A DNA stretch of 64,000 bases, taken from assembly GCF_041915215.1 (NCBI RefSeq), contig NZ_JAYSBV010000003.1, one strand, 5' to 3'. Below, in pieces: positions 50,960-60,969 of the stretch; position 1 is the first letter of the stretch; each line of letters starts with the position of its first letter. The stretch is from Zoogloea sp021286885. Its GTDB lineage: Bacteria > Pseudomonadota > Gammaproteobacteria > Burkholderiales > Rhodocyclaceae. Under the pieces are notes generated by a model. That model ran no database searches and was not told the DNA's origin. It was given only the letters and a program-made list of their open reading frames with translations. A program made the position numbers and the translations under genes.

Positions 50960-52114
50960 ATGAGTGCATCCCAGACCATAAGCGCCGCCTTTGCCCTGGG
51001 CGGGCTGGCAGGCCACAACGCCCACGGGGCCGGCTTCCTCCAGGCCGCCCTGGAAACCAAGCTCCAGCCCGCCATGATTTCCTGTACCTCGGGGCAGATC
51101 CGCTGGGTGCACCGCTACCTTGAAGTGCTCCAGGCCCGGGAACAAGGCGATGAAAATGCGGATCTGCACCCCCTGTTCGAGCAAGAGCTGGCCTCCCTCA
51201 ACAAAACCGGCGAGATCAACACCGACGTGGCCCTGCTGGGCATGTTCGGCAAAGAGAACGTGTTCCGGCCCTCCTATGGGCGCGTGTTGTCCGACTTCAT
51301 GCGCAATGCCGGCGAAAGCCTGATGCGCTTTCCCCGCCCCGGCGGGCTCCTTGCCCAGCGCCTGCTGTCCATGCTTCCGGGCCGTTCGCTGGTGCCCGAC
51401 GCCAGCCCCGCCTATTACGCCCAGGTGGCCCAGGTGCTGGGCGCCTCCCCAATCGGGATCGCCTTCAATGCCTACAGCCCCTGTGAAGGCATCGAATACG
51501 TCTACCTCAACGCCGCCGCCCGAGTCCTGTTGGCAGACCCCGCCAGCCCCGACAAATACGCCCCCGAGCATCCCACCCAGCGCCACCCGCGCCGGGTATA
51601 CCGGGATATTTCGGCTGCCGGCGTGCGCGACGCCCTATGGCTCTACCAATACGGGTTTTACGACCCCGAGCAGCAGTGTGTGGATGGGGTGTATTTCCGC
51701 AACATCATGCTGGCCGAACTGGTGGCCGCCGACACCATCTTTGTCGTGCGTCCGGTCCATCACCGCTGGCAGGGCGAACTGCCGCGCAATTACCCCGGCG
51801 TCGAAGACCTTAAAACGCGGGTGGGGATGAATGGCGCCTATGCCGGAGAACGGGATCAGATCACCCTCATCAACAAGCTGCTGGCCCGCAACTGTCTGGA
51901 CGTGCAGGGCGGGCGGGGCTATCACCATGTGGAACTGGTTGAACTGGAAATCGGCCTGCAGCGCGGCTATTTCGACTACATGCTGGAAAGCCGCGAAGTG
52001 TTTGAGCAAGCCCGCAGCATGGCCCTGGCCCACTTTCGGGATAGGGCCGACCTCCCCTTGGCGGGCCCTCCGGGACGTGCGAATGTGACAAGTTGTCATC
52101 GCACCCTGTCATAA
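50960..52114 (+). CDS. Patatin-like phospholipase-fold protein with degenerate nucleophile motif
   Basis: A 384-residue cytosolic protein. FALGGLAGHNAHGAGFLQAAL (residues about 11-31) resembles the patatin glycine-rich oxyanion motif. ISCTSGQIRW puts Ser44 where GxSxG would be, but the flanking glycines are replaced (C-T-S-G-Q). D242-G243 (CVDGVYFRN) would be the dyad Asp. The C-terminal part (VEDLKTRVGMNGAYAGERDQITLINKLLARN) is a helical region. It may be a patatin-like lipase with unusual geometry or an inactive homologue. The family call is moderate. Confidence 0.55.
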   Translation: MSASQTISAAFALGGLAGHNAHGAGFLQAALETKLQPAMISCTSGQIRWVHRYLEVLQAREQGDENADLHPLFEQELASLNKTGEINTDVALLGMFGKENVFRPSYGRVLSDFMRNAGESLMRFPRPGGLLAQRLLSMLPGRSLVPDASPAYYAQVAQVLGASPIGIAFNAYSPCEGIEYVYLNAAARVLLADPASPDKYAPEHPTQRHPRRVYRDISAAGVRDALWLYQYGFYDPEQQCVDGVYFRNIMLAELVAADTIFVVRPVHHRWQGELPRNYPGVEDLKTRVGMNGAYAGERDQITLINKLLARNCLDVQGGRGYHHVELVELEIGLQRGYFDYMLESREVFEQARSMALAHFRDRADLPLAGPPGRANVTSCHRTLS

Positions 52115-52166
52115 TTCAGCTGAGCCGTAGTACGGCAGTCCTTTGTCTTGAAGCGATTTTGAACCT

Positions 52167-52904
<738 letters not shown>

Positions 52905-53564
52905 GGGGGCAGACTTGAAACCGCCCTCATCATCCTGAGCACCGTGCTAGACCATACGACCTCTGCCTTTTCTCTAGCCACTTTCCCTTATTCCACTCCC
53001 CGGCCCCTCTCCCTCAGGAGAGGGGAGAAAAACGCGGGGCGCTGGTTGGCTCTGAAGCCCCTCTCCCTCTGGGAGAGGGGTTTGGGGTGAGGGAGAGCTC
53101 GGGAAAGCTGTGGGTGAGGCTCGGTCGGGGGCAAGCAAAACCCCTGCCCCAGGCGGTGCCGCAGATTGTGGGCTGGGCTCAGGGCTGAACGTGCGTGCCC
53201 TCACCCCCGGCCCCTCTCCCTCAAGAGAGGGGAGAACGGCACTGGGCGTTGGTCTACGGCATAAGCCCCTCTACCTCTGGGAGAGGGGTTGGGGTGAGGG
53301 AGAGCCCGGGAAAGCTGTGGATGAGGCTCGGTCGGGGGCAAGCAAAACCCCAGCCCCAGGCGGTGCCCAGATTGCGGGGCTGGGCTCCGGCCTGAACGTG
53401 CGTGCCCTCACCCCCGGCCCCTTTCCCTCGGGCGAGGGGAGAACGGCACTGGGCGTTGGTCTACGGCGTAAGCCCCTCTACCTCTGGGAGAGGGGTTGGG
53501 GTGAGGGCGAGCTTGGGAAAGCCCTTGTTTTGGCGCACGTCTGAAGCCGAGCCCGCCCAGCCCC
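52905..53564. other. Non-coding stretch with 207-bp tandem repeats
   Basis: 660 bp between an ABC ATPase and hpnE with no supported gene, occupied mainly by palindrome-rich repeats. Open frames here (for example 53110-53544) survive only because the repeat length is divisible by three. Confidence 0.85.
52998..53525. repeat. 207-bp tandem repeat, about 2.5 copies
   Basis: Units begin with CCCCGG followed by CCCCTCTCCC or a variant, at 53004, 53211 and 53418 for the CCCCT anchor, giving an exact 207-bp period. Each unit contains two imperfect palindromes (CCCCTCTCCCTCA/GAGAGGGG and CCCCTCTACCTCTGGGAGAGGGG) followed by TTGGGGTGAGGG. Units 2 and 3 are nearly identical over about 110 bp. A single relative is at 28294-28330. 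Confidence 0.92.
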
Positions 53565-54893
53565 TCACTCCCAAATTTTCCCCACCCTCAACCCACACAC
53601 CTCCATCACCCCCTGCGCCGCCCGGGTGCCGCTGCGGACGGCGGATTCTAGGGTGGCGGGGTAGTCGGAGGCGGTGTAATCGCCCGCGAGCCACAGGCCG
53701 GGTTCGGGGGTGAGCACGTCGGGGCGTTGAATGCCGGGGGTGCAGGCGAAGGTGGCGCGTTTTTCGGTGATGACCCGGGACCAGCCCAGGGTGGGCAGGG
53801 GGCCGAGGGCGCGGGAGAGTTCGGTGAGGACGGCCACGGTGAGGGCGTCGTGGTTCAGATCCTGGTGGGCGCCGCTGGCGCTGATGACCACGCTGACCAG
53901 CCCGGGTTCGGCGCTGCTGCGGTCGAAGGCCCATTGGCCGTAGCCGCCGGTGAGGCCGATCATGGGTTCGGGGAAGCTGAGGGGGCCTTCAAAGCCCAGC
54001 CACAGGGTGGTGATGGGTTCGTAGCGCAGGGCGTCCAGTTGGGTGATGAGCGGGGCGAGGCTGGGGAAGGGCTGGAGCAGCTTGCTGGCGTGGTAGGGGG
54101 CGGTGGCCACGATCACATGGGCGTAGCGGGTGCCGCCGTCGTCGCCGTCGAGTATCCATTCCTGGCTGTCGGCATCCCGGCGCAGGCCCCGGATGGGTTC
54201 GGAGGTGCGTACCCCGTGGCCGCGCATGGCGAGCCAGCGGGTGGCGGGGACGGGCAGCAGCTCGGAGAGGTCCACCCGGGGGATCAGCAGCTCGGAGTCG
54301 GCGGCGGCGCCCCCCAGGCTGTCGCGCAGCACGGCGGCAAACACCCGGGCGGAGGCGCGCTGGATGGGGGTATTGAGGGCTGCCACGCACAGGGGGTCCC
54401 AGATCAGGCGGGTGAGAGCGTCGGTCTGGCGGGTGCTGGCCAGCAGCTCGGCTACGGTTTCGGTGGCGGGGCGCTGGTAGCCGGTTTTCTTGAGGGTCTG
54501 CATGAGGCCCAGCATGGCCTTCTTGTCGCGCCAGCCCAGGCCCTTGGCCCCCAGCAGGCCCAGGGCCAGATGCAGCGGGGCGGGCAGGGGGGCGGCGCGC
54601 AGGCTGCATACCCCCGGATACACCAGGGCTAGGCGGCGATGGTCCAGCACCCGGGGCTTGACCCCGATCTGGCGCAGCAGGCCGAGGGTTTCGTGGTAAG
54701 CGCCGAGCAGGATGTGCTGGCCGTTATCCACCCGGTGGCCGTCGGTATCCACCACCCGGGCGCGCCCGCCCAGGGTGCGGGAGGCTTCAAACAGGGTGAT
54801 CCGGGCGCCGGCCCGGGCAAGGGTGATGGCTGCGGCAAAACCTGCGTAGCCGCCCCCGATGATGGCCACCCGGGGGCCGCTGGTGTTGAACAT
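53565..54893 (-). CDS. hpnE: Hydroxysqualene dehydroxylase HpnE
   Basis: A 442-residue FAD amine-oxidoreductase-like enzyme that reduces hydroxysqualene to squalene. N-terminal Rossmann motif VAIIGGGYAGFAAAITLARAG, then LGGRARVVDTDGHRVDNGQHILLGAYHETLGLL. The C-terminal FAD contact is GLWLAGDYTASDYPATLESAVRSG. It is the third gene of hpnCDE, 9 bp after hpnD. Confidence 0.95.
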   Translation of the reverse strand: MFNTSGPRVAIIGGGYAGFAAAITLARAGARITLFEASRTLGGRARVVDTDGHRVDNGQHILLGAYHETLGLLRQIGVKPRVLDHRRLALVYPGVCSLRAAPLPAPLHLALGLLGAKGLGWRDKKAMLGLMQTLKKTGYQRPATETVAELLASTRQTDALTRLIWDPLCVAALNTPIQRASARVFAAVLRDSLGGAAADSELLIPRVDLSELLPVPATRWLAMRGHGVRTSEPIRGLRRDADSQEWILDGDDGGTRYAHVIVATAPYHASKLLQPFPSLAPLITQLDALRYEPITTLWLGFEGPLSFPEPMIGLTGGYGQWAFDRSSAEPGLVSVVISASGAHQDLNHDALTVAVLTELSRALGPLPTLGWSRVITEKRATFACTPGIQRPDVLTPEPGLWLAGDYTASDYPATLESAVRSGTRAAQGVMEVCGLRVGKIWE

Positions 54894-54902
54894 GTCTGCC
54901 TT

Positions 54903-55739
54903 TCAGCCCTTGAACCAGGTGGTGCCCGCCAGCCAGATTTTGCGCAGGGGGGTGAGGGAGGTGCGCCGGTCCAGCACCAGGAAGCCGTCGGCTTCGATTT
55001 CGTCCAGCAGGGTGCGGTAGATGGCGGCCATGATGAGGCCCGGGCGCTGGCTCTTGCGGTCTTCCTTGGGCAGCTGGGCGAAGGCCTGGTCGTAGAACTG
55101 GCGTGCGCGCTGGGTCTGGAAGGCCATCAGGGCCTTGAAGTTGTCGGAGTGCACGCCATCCAGGATCTGGCGGGCCGGCACGTTGAAGCGCTGCAGCTCG
55201 TCGATGGGCAGGTAGATGCGCCCCCGGCGGGCGTCTTCGCCTACGTCGCGGATGATGTTGGTGAGCTGGAAGGCCATGCCCAGATCGTGGGCGTATTTGA
55301 GCGTCTGGCGGTTCTGGTGGCCGAAGATTTCGGCAGACAGCAGGCCGACCACGCTCGCCACCCGGTAGCAGTAGAGCTGGAGCGCCTTCCAGTCCAGGTA
55401 GCGGGTCTGCTGCAGATCCATCTGCATGCCGTCGATGATTTCCAGCAGCTGTTCGCGGGGCAGGTTGAAGTGCTTGATCACATCCTGGAGGGCGAGGCCC
55501 ACCGGGTGCTGGGGCTGGCCTTCAAACACCAGACGCACTTGGTTGCGCCACCACTCCAGCTTGGCCTGGGCCACCTGAACGTCGTGGCATTCGTCCACCA
55601 CGTCGTCCACCTCCCGGCAGAAGGCATACAGGGCGGTAATGGCCTGGCGCCGCTCGGGGGGCAGGAACAAGAAACTGTAGTAGAAGCTGGAGCCGCTGGA
55701 GGCGGCCTTTTCCTGGCAGTAGGCGTGGGGATCACTCAT
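54903..55739 (-). CDS. hpnD: Presqualene diphosphate synthase HpnD
   Basis: A 278-residue squalene/phytoene-synthase-fold enzyme condensing two farnesyl diphosphates to presqualene diphosphate. Both aspartate-rich motifs are present: CREVDDVVDECHD and IIRDVGEDARRGRIYLP. It opens with YCQEKAASSGSSFYYSFLFLPPERR, typical of HpnD. Confidence 0.95.
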   Translation of the reverse strand: MSDPHAYCQEKAASSGSSFYYSFLFLPPERRQAITALYAFCREVDDVVDECHDVQVAQAKLEWWRNQVRLVFEGQPQHPVGLALQDVIKHFNLPREQLLEIIDGMQMDLQQTRYLDWKALQLYCYRVASVVGLLSAEIFGHQNRQTLKYAHDLGMAFQLTNIIRDVGEDARRGRIYLPIDELQRFNVPARQILDGVHSDNFKALMAFQTQRARQFYDQAFAQLPKEDRKSQRPGLIMAAIYRTLLDEIEADGFLVLDRRTSLTPLRKIWLAGTTWFKG

Positions 55740-55770
55740 GGGGGCAGATCACACAGCAAATCACAGCGTA

Positions 55771-56592
55771 TCAATAGGTCAGGGCGCGCCACAGCAGGCG
55801 CACCCAGTCGGTTTTGCGAAGCACGGGCCGGTGCCGGAACACGTCGTGGCCCACGGCTTCGATCTTGTCGAGAATGGCGAGGCCGCCCTGGACCACCAGC
55901 CGCAGCTCCCAGCCCAGCCGGCCCGGGAGGGCGCGGGCCAGGGGGGCGCCTTCCCGCATCATCGCCCGCGCCCGTTGCACTTCGAAGTCGAGCAGGGCGA
56001 TGAAGGCGGGGGTGGCCTCACCGGCGGCAATGCAGGCTTCATCCACGCCGAAGCGGGCCATGCTGTCCTGGGGCAGGTAGATGCGATCTTTTTGCCAGTC
56101 GATGCCCACGTCCTGCCAGAAGTTGATGAGCTGCAGGCTGGTGCAGATCAGGTCGGCGCGGCGCAGGTTGTCGGGGCTGGCTTCCTGGTAGAGATACAGC
56201 AGCAGGCGCCCCACCGGGTTGGCGGAGCGGCGGCAGTAGTCGCACAGCTCGGGGAAGTCTGCGTAGCGCTTCTTGACCACATCCTGGCTGAAGGCATCGA
56301 GCAGGTCGTCAAACAGCTGGAGCGGCAGGCCATGGGCCGCCACATGGGGCGCGAGACGTGCAAACAAAGGCCCCAGCTCGGGGTCGGCCACCGCTTCACC
56401 CCGCCCCATGGCGGCAAGGCCCTGGCGGTAGTCGGCGAGGCGGGCGAGGCGGGCGGCGGGGAGGGCGTCGCCCTCATCGGCCACGTCATCGGCCCCCCGG
56501 GCAAAGGCGTAAATGGCCTCGACCGGCGGCCGCAAACGGGCGGGCAGCAGGACGGAGGCCACAGGAAAGTTCTCGTAATGGTCGACGGGCAT
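55771..56592 (-). CDS. hpnC: Hydroxysqualene synthase HpnC
   Basis: A 273-residue synthase that converts presqualene diphosphate to hydroxysqualene. First motif ARGADDVADEGD; second motif FWQDVGIDWQKDRIYLP, with DVGID in place of the DxxED of HpnD. The opening VDHYENFPVASVLLPARLRPP is typical of HpnC. hpnD follows after 31 bp. No squalene-hopene cyclase is in the window, so the final product is not established. Confidence 0.95.
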   Translation of the reverse strand: MPVDHYENFPVASVLLPARLRPPVEAIYAFARGADDVADEGDALPAARLARLADYRQGLAAMGRGEAVADPELGPLFARLAPHVAAHGLPLQLFDDLLDAFSQDVVKKRYADFPELCDYCRRSANPVGRLLLYLYQEASPDNLRRADLICTSLQLINFWQDVGIDWQKDRIYLPQDSMARFGVDEACIAAGEATPAFIALLDFEVQRARAMMREGAPLARALPGRLGWELRLVVQGGLAILDKIEAVGHDVFRHRPVLRKTDWVRLLWRALTY

Positions 56593-56670
56593 GGGGCCGG
56601 GAGTATACCTTGCCCGTCCCCCGCCCGGGTTTCGGGAACTGGGGCCGGTTTTAGGCTTCTTAAGGCTGCC

Positions 56671-57324
56671 ATGCTAGAAATCCAGTCTCTTTGCCGCGAA
56701 TTCAAGGGGCGCAGTGTGCTGCGCGGCCTCGATTTGCGCCTCCAGCCCGGTGAATACCTGGCCATTGTGGGGGAATCGGGGGTGGGCAAGTCCACCCTGC
56801 TCAATCTGATCGCCGGCCTCGACCGCCCCGACGGGGGCCGGCTGCGCCTCGATGGTGCCGATTACGCCGGCCTCGACGAAACCGCCTTGACCCACCTGCG
56901 CCGGGACAAGCTGGGCTTTGTGTTCCAGGCCTTCCATGTGCTGCCCCATCTGAGCGTGCTGCACAACGTGGCCCTGCCCCTGTGGCTCCAGGGTCAGGAC
57001 GGTGCGGCTGCCGAAGCGCCCGCCCAGGCGCTGCTGGAAGCGGTGGGCCTGGGCGCCCGGGCCCACAGCAGCCCCCGCGAACTCTCGGGCGGCGAGCTGC
57101 AGCGGGTGGCCATCGCCCGCGCCCTGGTGCATCGCCCCCGGCTGGTGCTGGCCGACGAGCCCACCGGCAATCTTGACCCGGCCAACGCCGCCCGGGTGCT
57201 GGCCCTGCTGGGCGAGCGCATCCGCAGCGCAGGGGCCATGGGCATTCTGGTGACCCATTCCCTCGAAGCCGCTGCCAGCGCCGACCGCATCCTGCGCCTG
57301 GGCCCCGAGGGCTGGCTGCCATGA
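56671..57324 (+). CDS. ABC transporter ATPase (AttE/LolD-like)
   Basis: A 217-residue ATPase. Walker A GESGVGKST at residues 34-42, VFQAFHVLPHLSVLHNVALPLWL, signature LSGGELQRVAIARAL, Walker B LVLADEPTGNLD, and VTHSLEAA. Start ATG 56671 lies 78 bp from divergent hpnC. Its stop overlaps the permease start by 4 bp, so the two proteins form one transporter. Confidence 0.93.
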   Translation: MLEIQSLCREFKGRSVLRGLDLRLQPGEYLAIVGESGVGKSTLLNLIAGLDRPDGGRLRLDGADYAGLDETALTHLRRDKLGFVFQAFHVLPHLSVLHNVALPLWLQGQDGAAAEAPAQALLEAVGLGARAHSSPRELSGGELQRVAIARALVHRPRLVLADEPTGNLDPANAARVLALLGERIRSAGAMGILVTHSLEAAASADRILRLGPEGWLP

Positions 57325-59831
57325 GGCAGGGTTTCAGGGCCGCGCTGGGGCTGGCGCCGGTGTTTCTGGGGGCCCTGGCGCGGCGCCGGGTGGCCAGCGT
57401 GCTGTCCTTGGTGGCGATCATGCTGGGCGTGGCCCTGGGGATGGGCGTCCAGCTCATCCATAACGCCGCCCTGGCCGAGTTTGATCGGGGCATGCGCAGC
57501 CTCGAAGGGCAGGCAGATCTGCAGGTGCTGGGCCCCCAGGAGGGTTTCAGCGAGTTGGTGTATGCCACCCTGGCCGCCCAGCCCGAAGTGGCCCAGGCCA
57601 GCCCGGTACTCAGCCTGAATCTGGCCCTGTCCGGCGGGCGCCTCACCCTGCTGGGGCTGGATATTTTTACCCTACCCGAACTCACCCCCAGCCTCATCCC
57701 CCAGCCCCATCCGGGGCAAGACCGGCTGCGCTGGCTGGATGAGGATGCCTTGTTCCTGAGCAGCAGCGCCCGCCAACTGCTCCAGGCCCAGGCGGGGGCG
57801 CCGCTGGAATTGCCCCTGGCCGGCCAGCCCACCCGCTGGCAGTGGGCCGGCAGCCTGCCCGGTGTTGAAGCGGGGCAGGCGGTGGCGGTGGTGGATCTTG
57901 CCGCGCTCCAGCAGCGCGCTGGTCTGCTGGGTAAGCTCAGCCGGGTGGATCTGCGTCTGGCCGAAGGGCAAGACGTGGCCGAGGCCCGGGCCCGGCTCCA
58001 GAGCCTGCTCCCCGCCGGGGTGCAGGTGGAGCCCCCCGAAGCGGCCCAGAACGAGGCTGCGCGCCTGTCCCGGGCCTACCGGGTGAATCTCAGCCTACTG
58101 GCGGCGATTGCGCTGCTCACCGGGGCGTTTCTGGTGTTTTCGGCCCAGGCCCTGTCGGTGGTGCGGCGGCGCAGCGAGTTTGCCTTCCTGCGCGCCCTGG
58201 GCCTGTCGCGCCGGGTGTTGCTCGGCTGGCTGCTGGCCGAAGGCGGCATCCTCGGCGTGTTGGGCGGCGGGCTTGGGCTGGCCCTGGGCTATGCCCTCGC
58301 CTGGGGCGCCTTGCGTCTGCTGGGGGGCGACCTGGGGGCGGGGTATTTTGCGGGGCTTCAGCCCCAATTGGTATTCGAACCGGGGGTGAGCGCCCTTTAC
58401 CTGCTGGCCGGGGTGGTGGCCGGCGTGGCGGGGGCCTGGCTGCCCGCCCGGGAAGCCGCCCGGGTATCCCCCGCCCAGGCCCTCAAGGCCGGAGACGAGG
58501 CCGCCCTGATCCGGGGCGCCGGTCACCCCCGGCTGGCCTGGGCCTGCCTGCTGCTGGCGGGCCCGGCCTGCGCCCTGCCGCCCCTGGCCGAGCTGCCCCT
58601 GGGCGCCTATCTGGCCATTGCACTGCTGTTGGCGGGTGGGGTGTTGATCCTGCCCAGCCTCGCCCGGGGCCTGGGGCGGGTGCTTCCTGCGGGTCGCCAA
58701 GTGCCGGTGCGCCTCGCCCTGGCCCGCCTGCGGGCGGCCCCCGGGCATGGGGTGATTGCCTCGGCGGGGGTGCTGACCAGCGTCGCCCTGGCCGGGGCCA
58801 TGGCGATGATGGTGGCGTCCTTTCGGGTTTCTGTGGATGACTGGCTGGCCCAGATCCTGCCCGCCGACCTGTACCTGCGCGCCACCGCCACCCAGGGCGG
58901 CGGCCACCTGAGCCCGGCCCTGCAGGCCCGCATCCAGACCCAGCCCGGGCTTGCCCGGGTGGAGTTTTCCCGCAACGAGCGCATCCGGCTGAGCCCCGGG
59001 CTGCCGCCGGTGGTGCTCCTGGCCCGCCCGGTGGATGCAGCCCGACTGCCTCTGGTGGGCACGCCGCCTGAACTGCCGCCCGACGGGCGCCCCCGGATCT
59101 GGATTTCCGAGGCGGTGCAGGATCTGCACGGCTGGCAGCCCGGCATGGCGGTGGAACTGCCCCTGGCCGGCAGCCTGATGCCGGTGCGGGTGGCCGGGGT
59201 GTGGCGCGACTACGCCCGCCAGACCGGCGCGGTCTTGATCCCATGGGCCGACTACCGGCGCCTGACGGGCGACGAACTCGCCAACGATGCAGCCCTCTAT
59301 CTGGCCCCGGGCGCCTCCCTGGCCGACCTGGAGGCCCGCCTGAACGCCCTGGCCCCGGCGGGCGCCCTGGAGCTGACCCGCCCCGGGGAGATCCGGCGCA
59401 TCACCCTCAACATCTTTGATCGCACCTTTGCCATCACCTATCTGCTTGAGGCGGTGGCGGTGGCCATCGGGCTGGCGGGGGTGGCGGCCAGCTTTGCGGC
59501 CCTGGCGGCGGCCCGTCGGCGGGAGTTCGGCATGCTGCGCCACCTGGGCGTGAGTCGTGCCCAGGTGGGCTGGATGCTGGCCCAGGAGGGCGCCCTGGCC
59601 GCCGGGGTGGGGGTGCTGGCCGGTTTGCTGGTGGGCGGCGGCATCGGGCTGATCCTGATCCGAGTGGTGAATCGGCAAAGCTTTCACTGGAGCATGGACG
59701 TGCATGTGCCCTGGCTCTCGCTGGGGGTGTTCGGCCTGAGTCTGATCCTGCTGGCTGCCTTGGCGGCGGTGCTGGCCGGGCGTCAGGCCATGGGCCCTAG
59801 CCCGGTGCTGGCGGTGCGGGAAGACTGGTAA
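57321..59831 (+). CDS. FtsX-like ABC permease (duplicated FtsX domains)
   Basis: An 836-residue permease with eight or so hydrophobic helices. An N-terminal helix (VLSLVAIMLGVALGMGVQLIHNAAL) and periplasmic domain are followed by an FtsX core (LLAAIALLTGAFLVFSAQALSVVRRRSEFAFLRALGLSRRVL), a middle helical region, and a second FtsX core at the C-terminus (GLAGVAASFAALAAARRREFGMLRHLGVSRAQV). It is the MacB/LolC type, which acts on envelope lipids or lipoproteins rather than importing solute. Substrate unknown. Confidence 0.92.
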   Translation: MRQGFRAALGLAPVFLGALARRRVASVLSLVAIMLGVALGMGVQLIHNAALAEFDRGMRSLEGQADLQVLGPQEGFSELVYATLAAQPEVAQASPVLSLNLALSGGRLTLLGLDIFTLPELTPSLIPQPHPGQDRLRWLDEDALFLSSSARQLLQAQAGAPLELPLAGQPTRWQWAGSLPGVEAGQAVAVVDLAALQQRAGLLGKLSRVDLRLAEGQDVAEARARLQSLLPAGVQVEPPEAAQNEAARLSRAYRVNLSLLAAIALLTGAFLVFSAQALSVVRRRSEFAFLRALGLSRRVLLGWLLAEGGILGVLGGGLGLALGYALAWGALRLLGGDLGAGYFAGLQPQLVFEPGVSALYLLAGVVAGVAGAWLPAREAARVSPAQALKAGDEAALIRGAGHPRLAWACLLLAGPACALPPLAELPLGAYLAIALLLAGGVLILPSLARGLGRVLPAGRQVPVRLALARLRAAPGHGVIASAGVLTSVALAGAMAMMVASFRVSVDDWLAQILPADLYLRATATQGGGHLSPALQARIQTQPGLARVEFSRNERIRLSPGLPPVVLLARPVDAARLPLVGTPPELPPDGRPRIWISEAVQDLHGWQPGMAVELPLAGSLMPVRVAGVWRDYARQTGAVLIPWADYRRLTGDELANDAALYLAPGASLADLEARLNALAPAGALELTRPGEIRRITLNIFDRTFAITYLLEAVAVAIGLAGVAASFAALAAARRREFGMLRHLGVSRAQVGWMLAQEGALAAGVGVLAGLLVGGGIGLILIRVVNRQSFHWSMDVHVPWLSLGVFGLSLILLAALAAVLAGRQAMGPSPVLAVREDW

Positions 59832-59880
59832 GCGGCCCGGGCCGTATCTGGAGTGTCTGGAGTGTTTTGAAAGACGGGTG

Positions 59881-60969
59881 ATGGATAGACGCGTTTTCTT
59901 GCAGGGCCTGGGCCTTGGGCTGCTGCTTCCGGGCTTCGCGCAGGCGGGCCGACAGCATGCGTTTGCCCAGGTGCGCCCTGGCACGGTGCTGCATTTTCCC
60001 TACGACCACGGGGGCCACGCCGCCTTTCGCACCGAATGGTGGTACGCCACCGGCTGGCTGCAAGACCCGGATGGGCAGCCACTGGGCTTCCAGCTCACCT
60101 TTTTCCGGGTCGCCACCGGGATTGGTGCCGACAACCCCAGCGCCTTCGCCCCCCGCCATCTGATCCTGGCCCACGCAGCGGTGGCCGATCCGGCCCTGGG
60201 GCGCCTGCGCCAGGCCGAACGCAGCGCCCGGGTCGGCCTGGGCCGGGCAGGCTGGGAAGAAGGGCGCACGGGGGTGTGGGTGGATGGTTGGCGCTTCACT
60301 CAGCAGGGCGACAGCTATCTGGCCGAGATCGCGCACCAGGATTTTGCCTACACCCTGCGCCTCACCCCCGACGGCCCGCCCATGCTCAACGGCCCCGGCG
60401 GCTACAGCCAGAAAGCCCCCGACCCCCTCAACGCCAGCCACTATTACAGCCGCCCCCAGCTGGCGGTGGAGGGCCAACTGCGCCTCGGGCGCCGCGAACA
60501 GACGGTGCAGGGCCGCGCCTGGCTGGATCATGAATGGTCATCCGAATACCTCCCCGCCAGCGCCCAGGGCTGGGACTGGCTGGGCCTCAATCTGGACGAC
60601 GGCAGCGCCTTGATGGTGTTCCGCCTGCGCCAGCCCGACGGCCAGCCCCTCTGGAGCGCCGCCACCCTGCGCCCCAAAAACGGCAGCCCACGCAGCATCC
60701 CCCAAACCCAGATCCGCTGGACGCCCCAGCGCCACTGGTCATCCCCCCGCAGCCAGACCCGCTACCCGGTGGCCTGGCACCTCACCCTCGAAAACCGCCA
60801 TTTCGAAATCCAGCCCCTGATGGACGACCAGGAACTCGACGGCCGCCGCTCCACCGGCGCCCTCTACTGGGAAGGCGCCGTCCGCCTGCTCGAAAACGGC
60901 CAGACGGTAGGCCGGGGCTATCTGGAACTCACGGGGTATGGGAAGGCGCTGGTGATGGGGGCGGGTTAG
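59881..60969 (+). CDS. CrtC/AttH lipocalin-like exported hydrolase
   Basis: A 362-residue protein with an N-terminal twin-arginine-like signal (MDRRVFLQGLGLGLLLPGFAQA). The body has the carotenoid 1,2-hydratase/AttH pattern: FRTEWWYATGWLQDPDGQPLGFQLTFFR, HLILAHAAVADPALGRL, and AWLDHEWSSEYLPASAQGWDWLGLNLDDG. With the upstream ATPase and permease it reproduces the AttE-F/G-H gene order of Agrobacterium. The substrate is unknown; a lipid or terpenoid is plausible given adjacent hpnCDE. ATG 59881 is chosen over the GTG 3 bp earlier. Confidence 0.88.
   Translation: MDRRVFLQGLGLGLLLPGFAQAGRQHAFAQVRPGTVLHFPYDHGGHAAFRTEWWYATGWLQDPDGQPLGFQLTFFRVATGIGADNPSAFAPRHLILAHAAVADPALGRLRQAERSARVGLGRAGWEEGRTGVWVDGWRFTQQGDSYLAEIAHQDFAYTLRLTPDGPPMLNGPGGYSQKAPDPLNASHYYSRPQLAVEGQLRLGRREQTVQGRAWLDHEWSSEYLPASAQGWDWLGLNLDDGSALMVFRLRQPDGQPLWSAATLRPKNGSPRSIPQTQIRWTPQRHWSSPRSQTRYPVAWHLTLENRHFEIQPLMDDQELDGRRSTGALYWEGAVRLLENGQTVGRGYLELTGYGKALVMGAG

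Noticed and set aside
53110..53544. A 144-codon plus-strand open frame with repeated peptides such as LTPGPSP and LWERGWGEG
   Set aside because: It is the translation of the 207-bp palindromic repeat; the frame stays open because the period is a multiple of three. No ribosome binding site or protein family supports it.
55738..56670. Upstream extension of the plus-strand ABC ATPase frame across hpnC
   Set aside because: It is antisense to hpnC; the ATPase family N-terminus matches the ATG at 56671.
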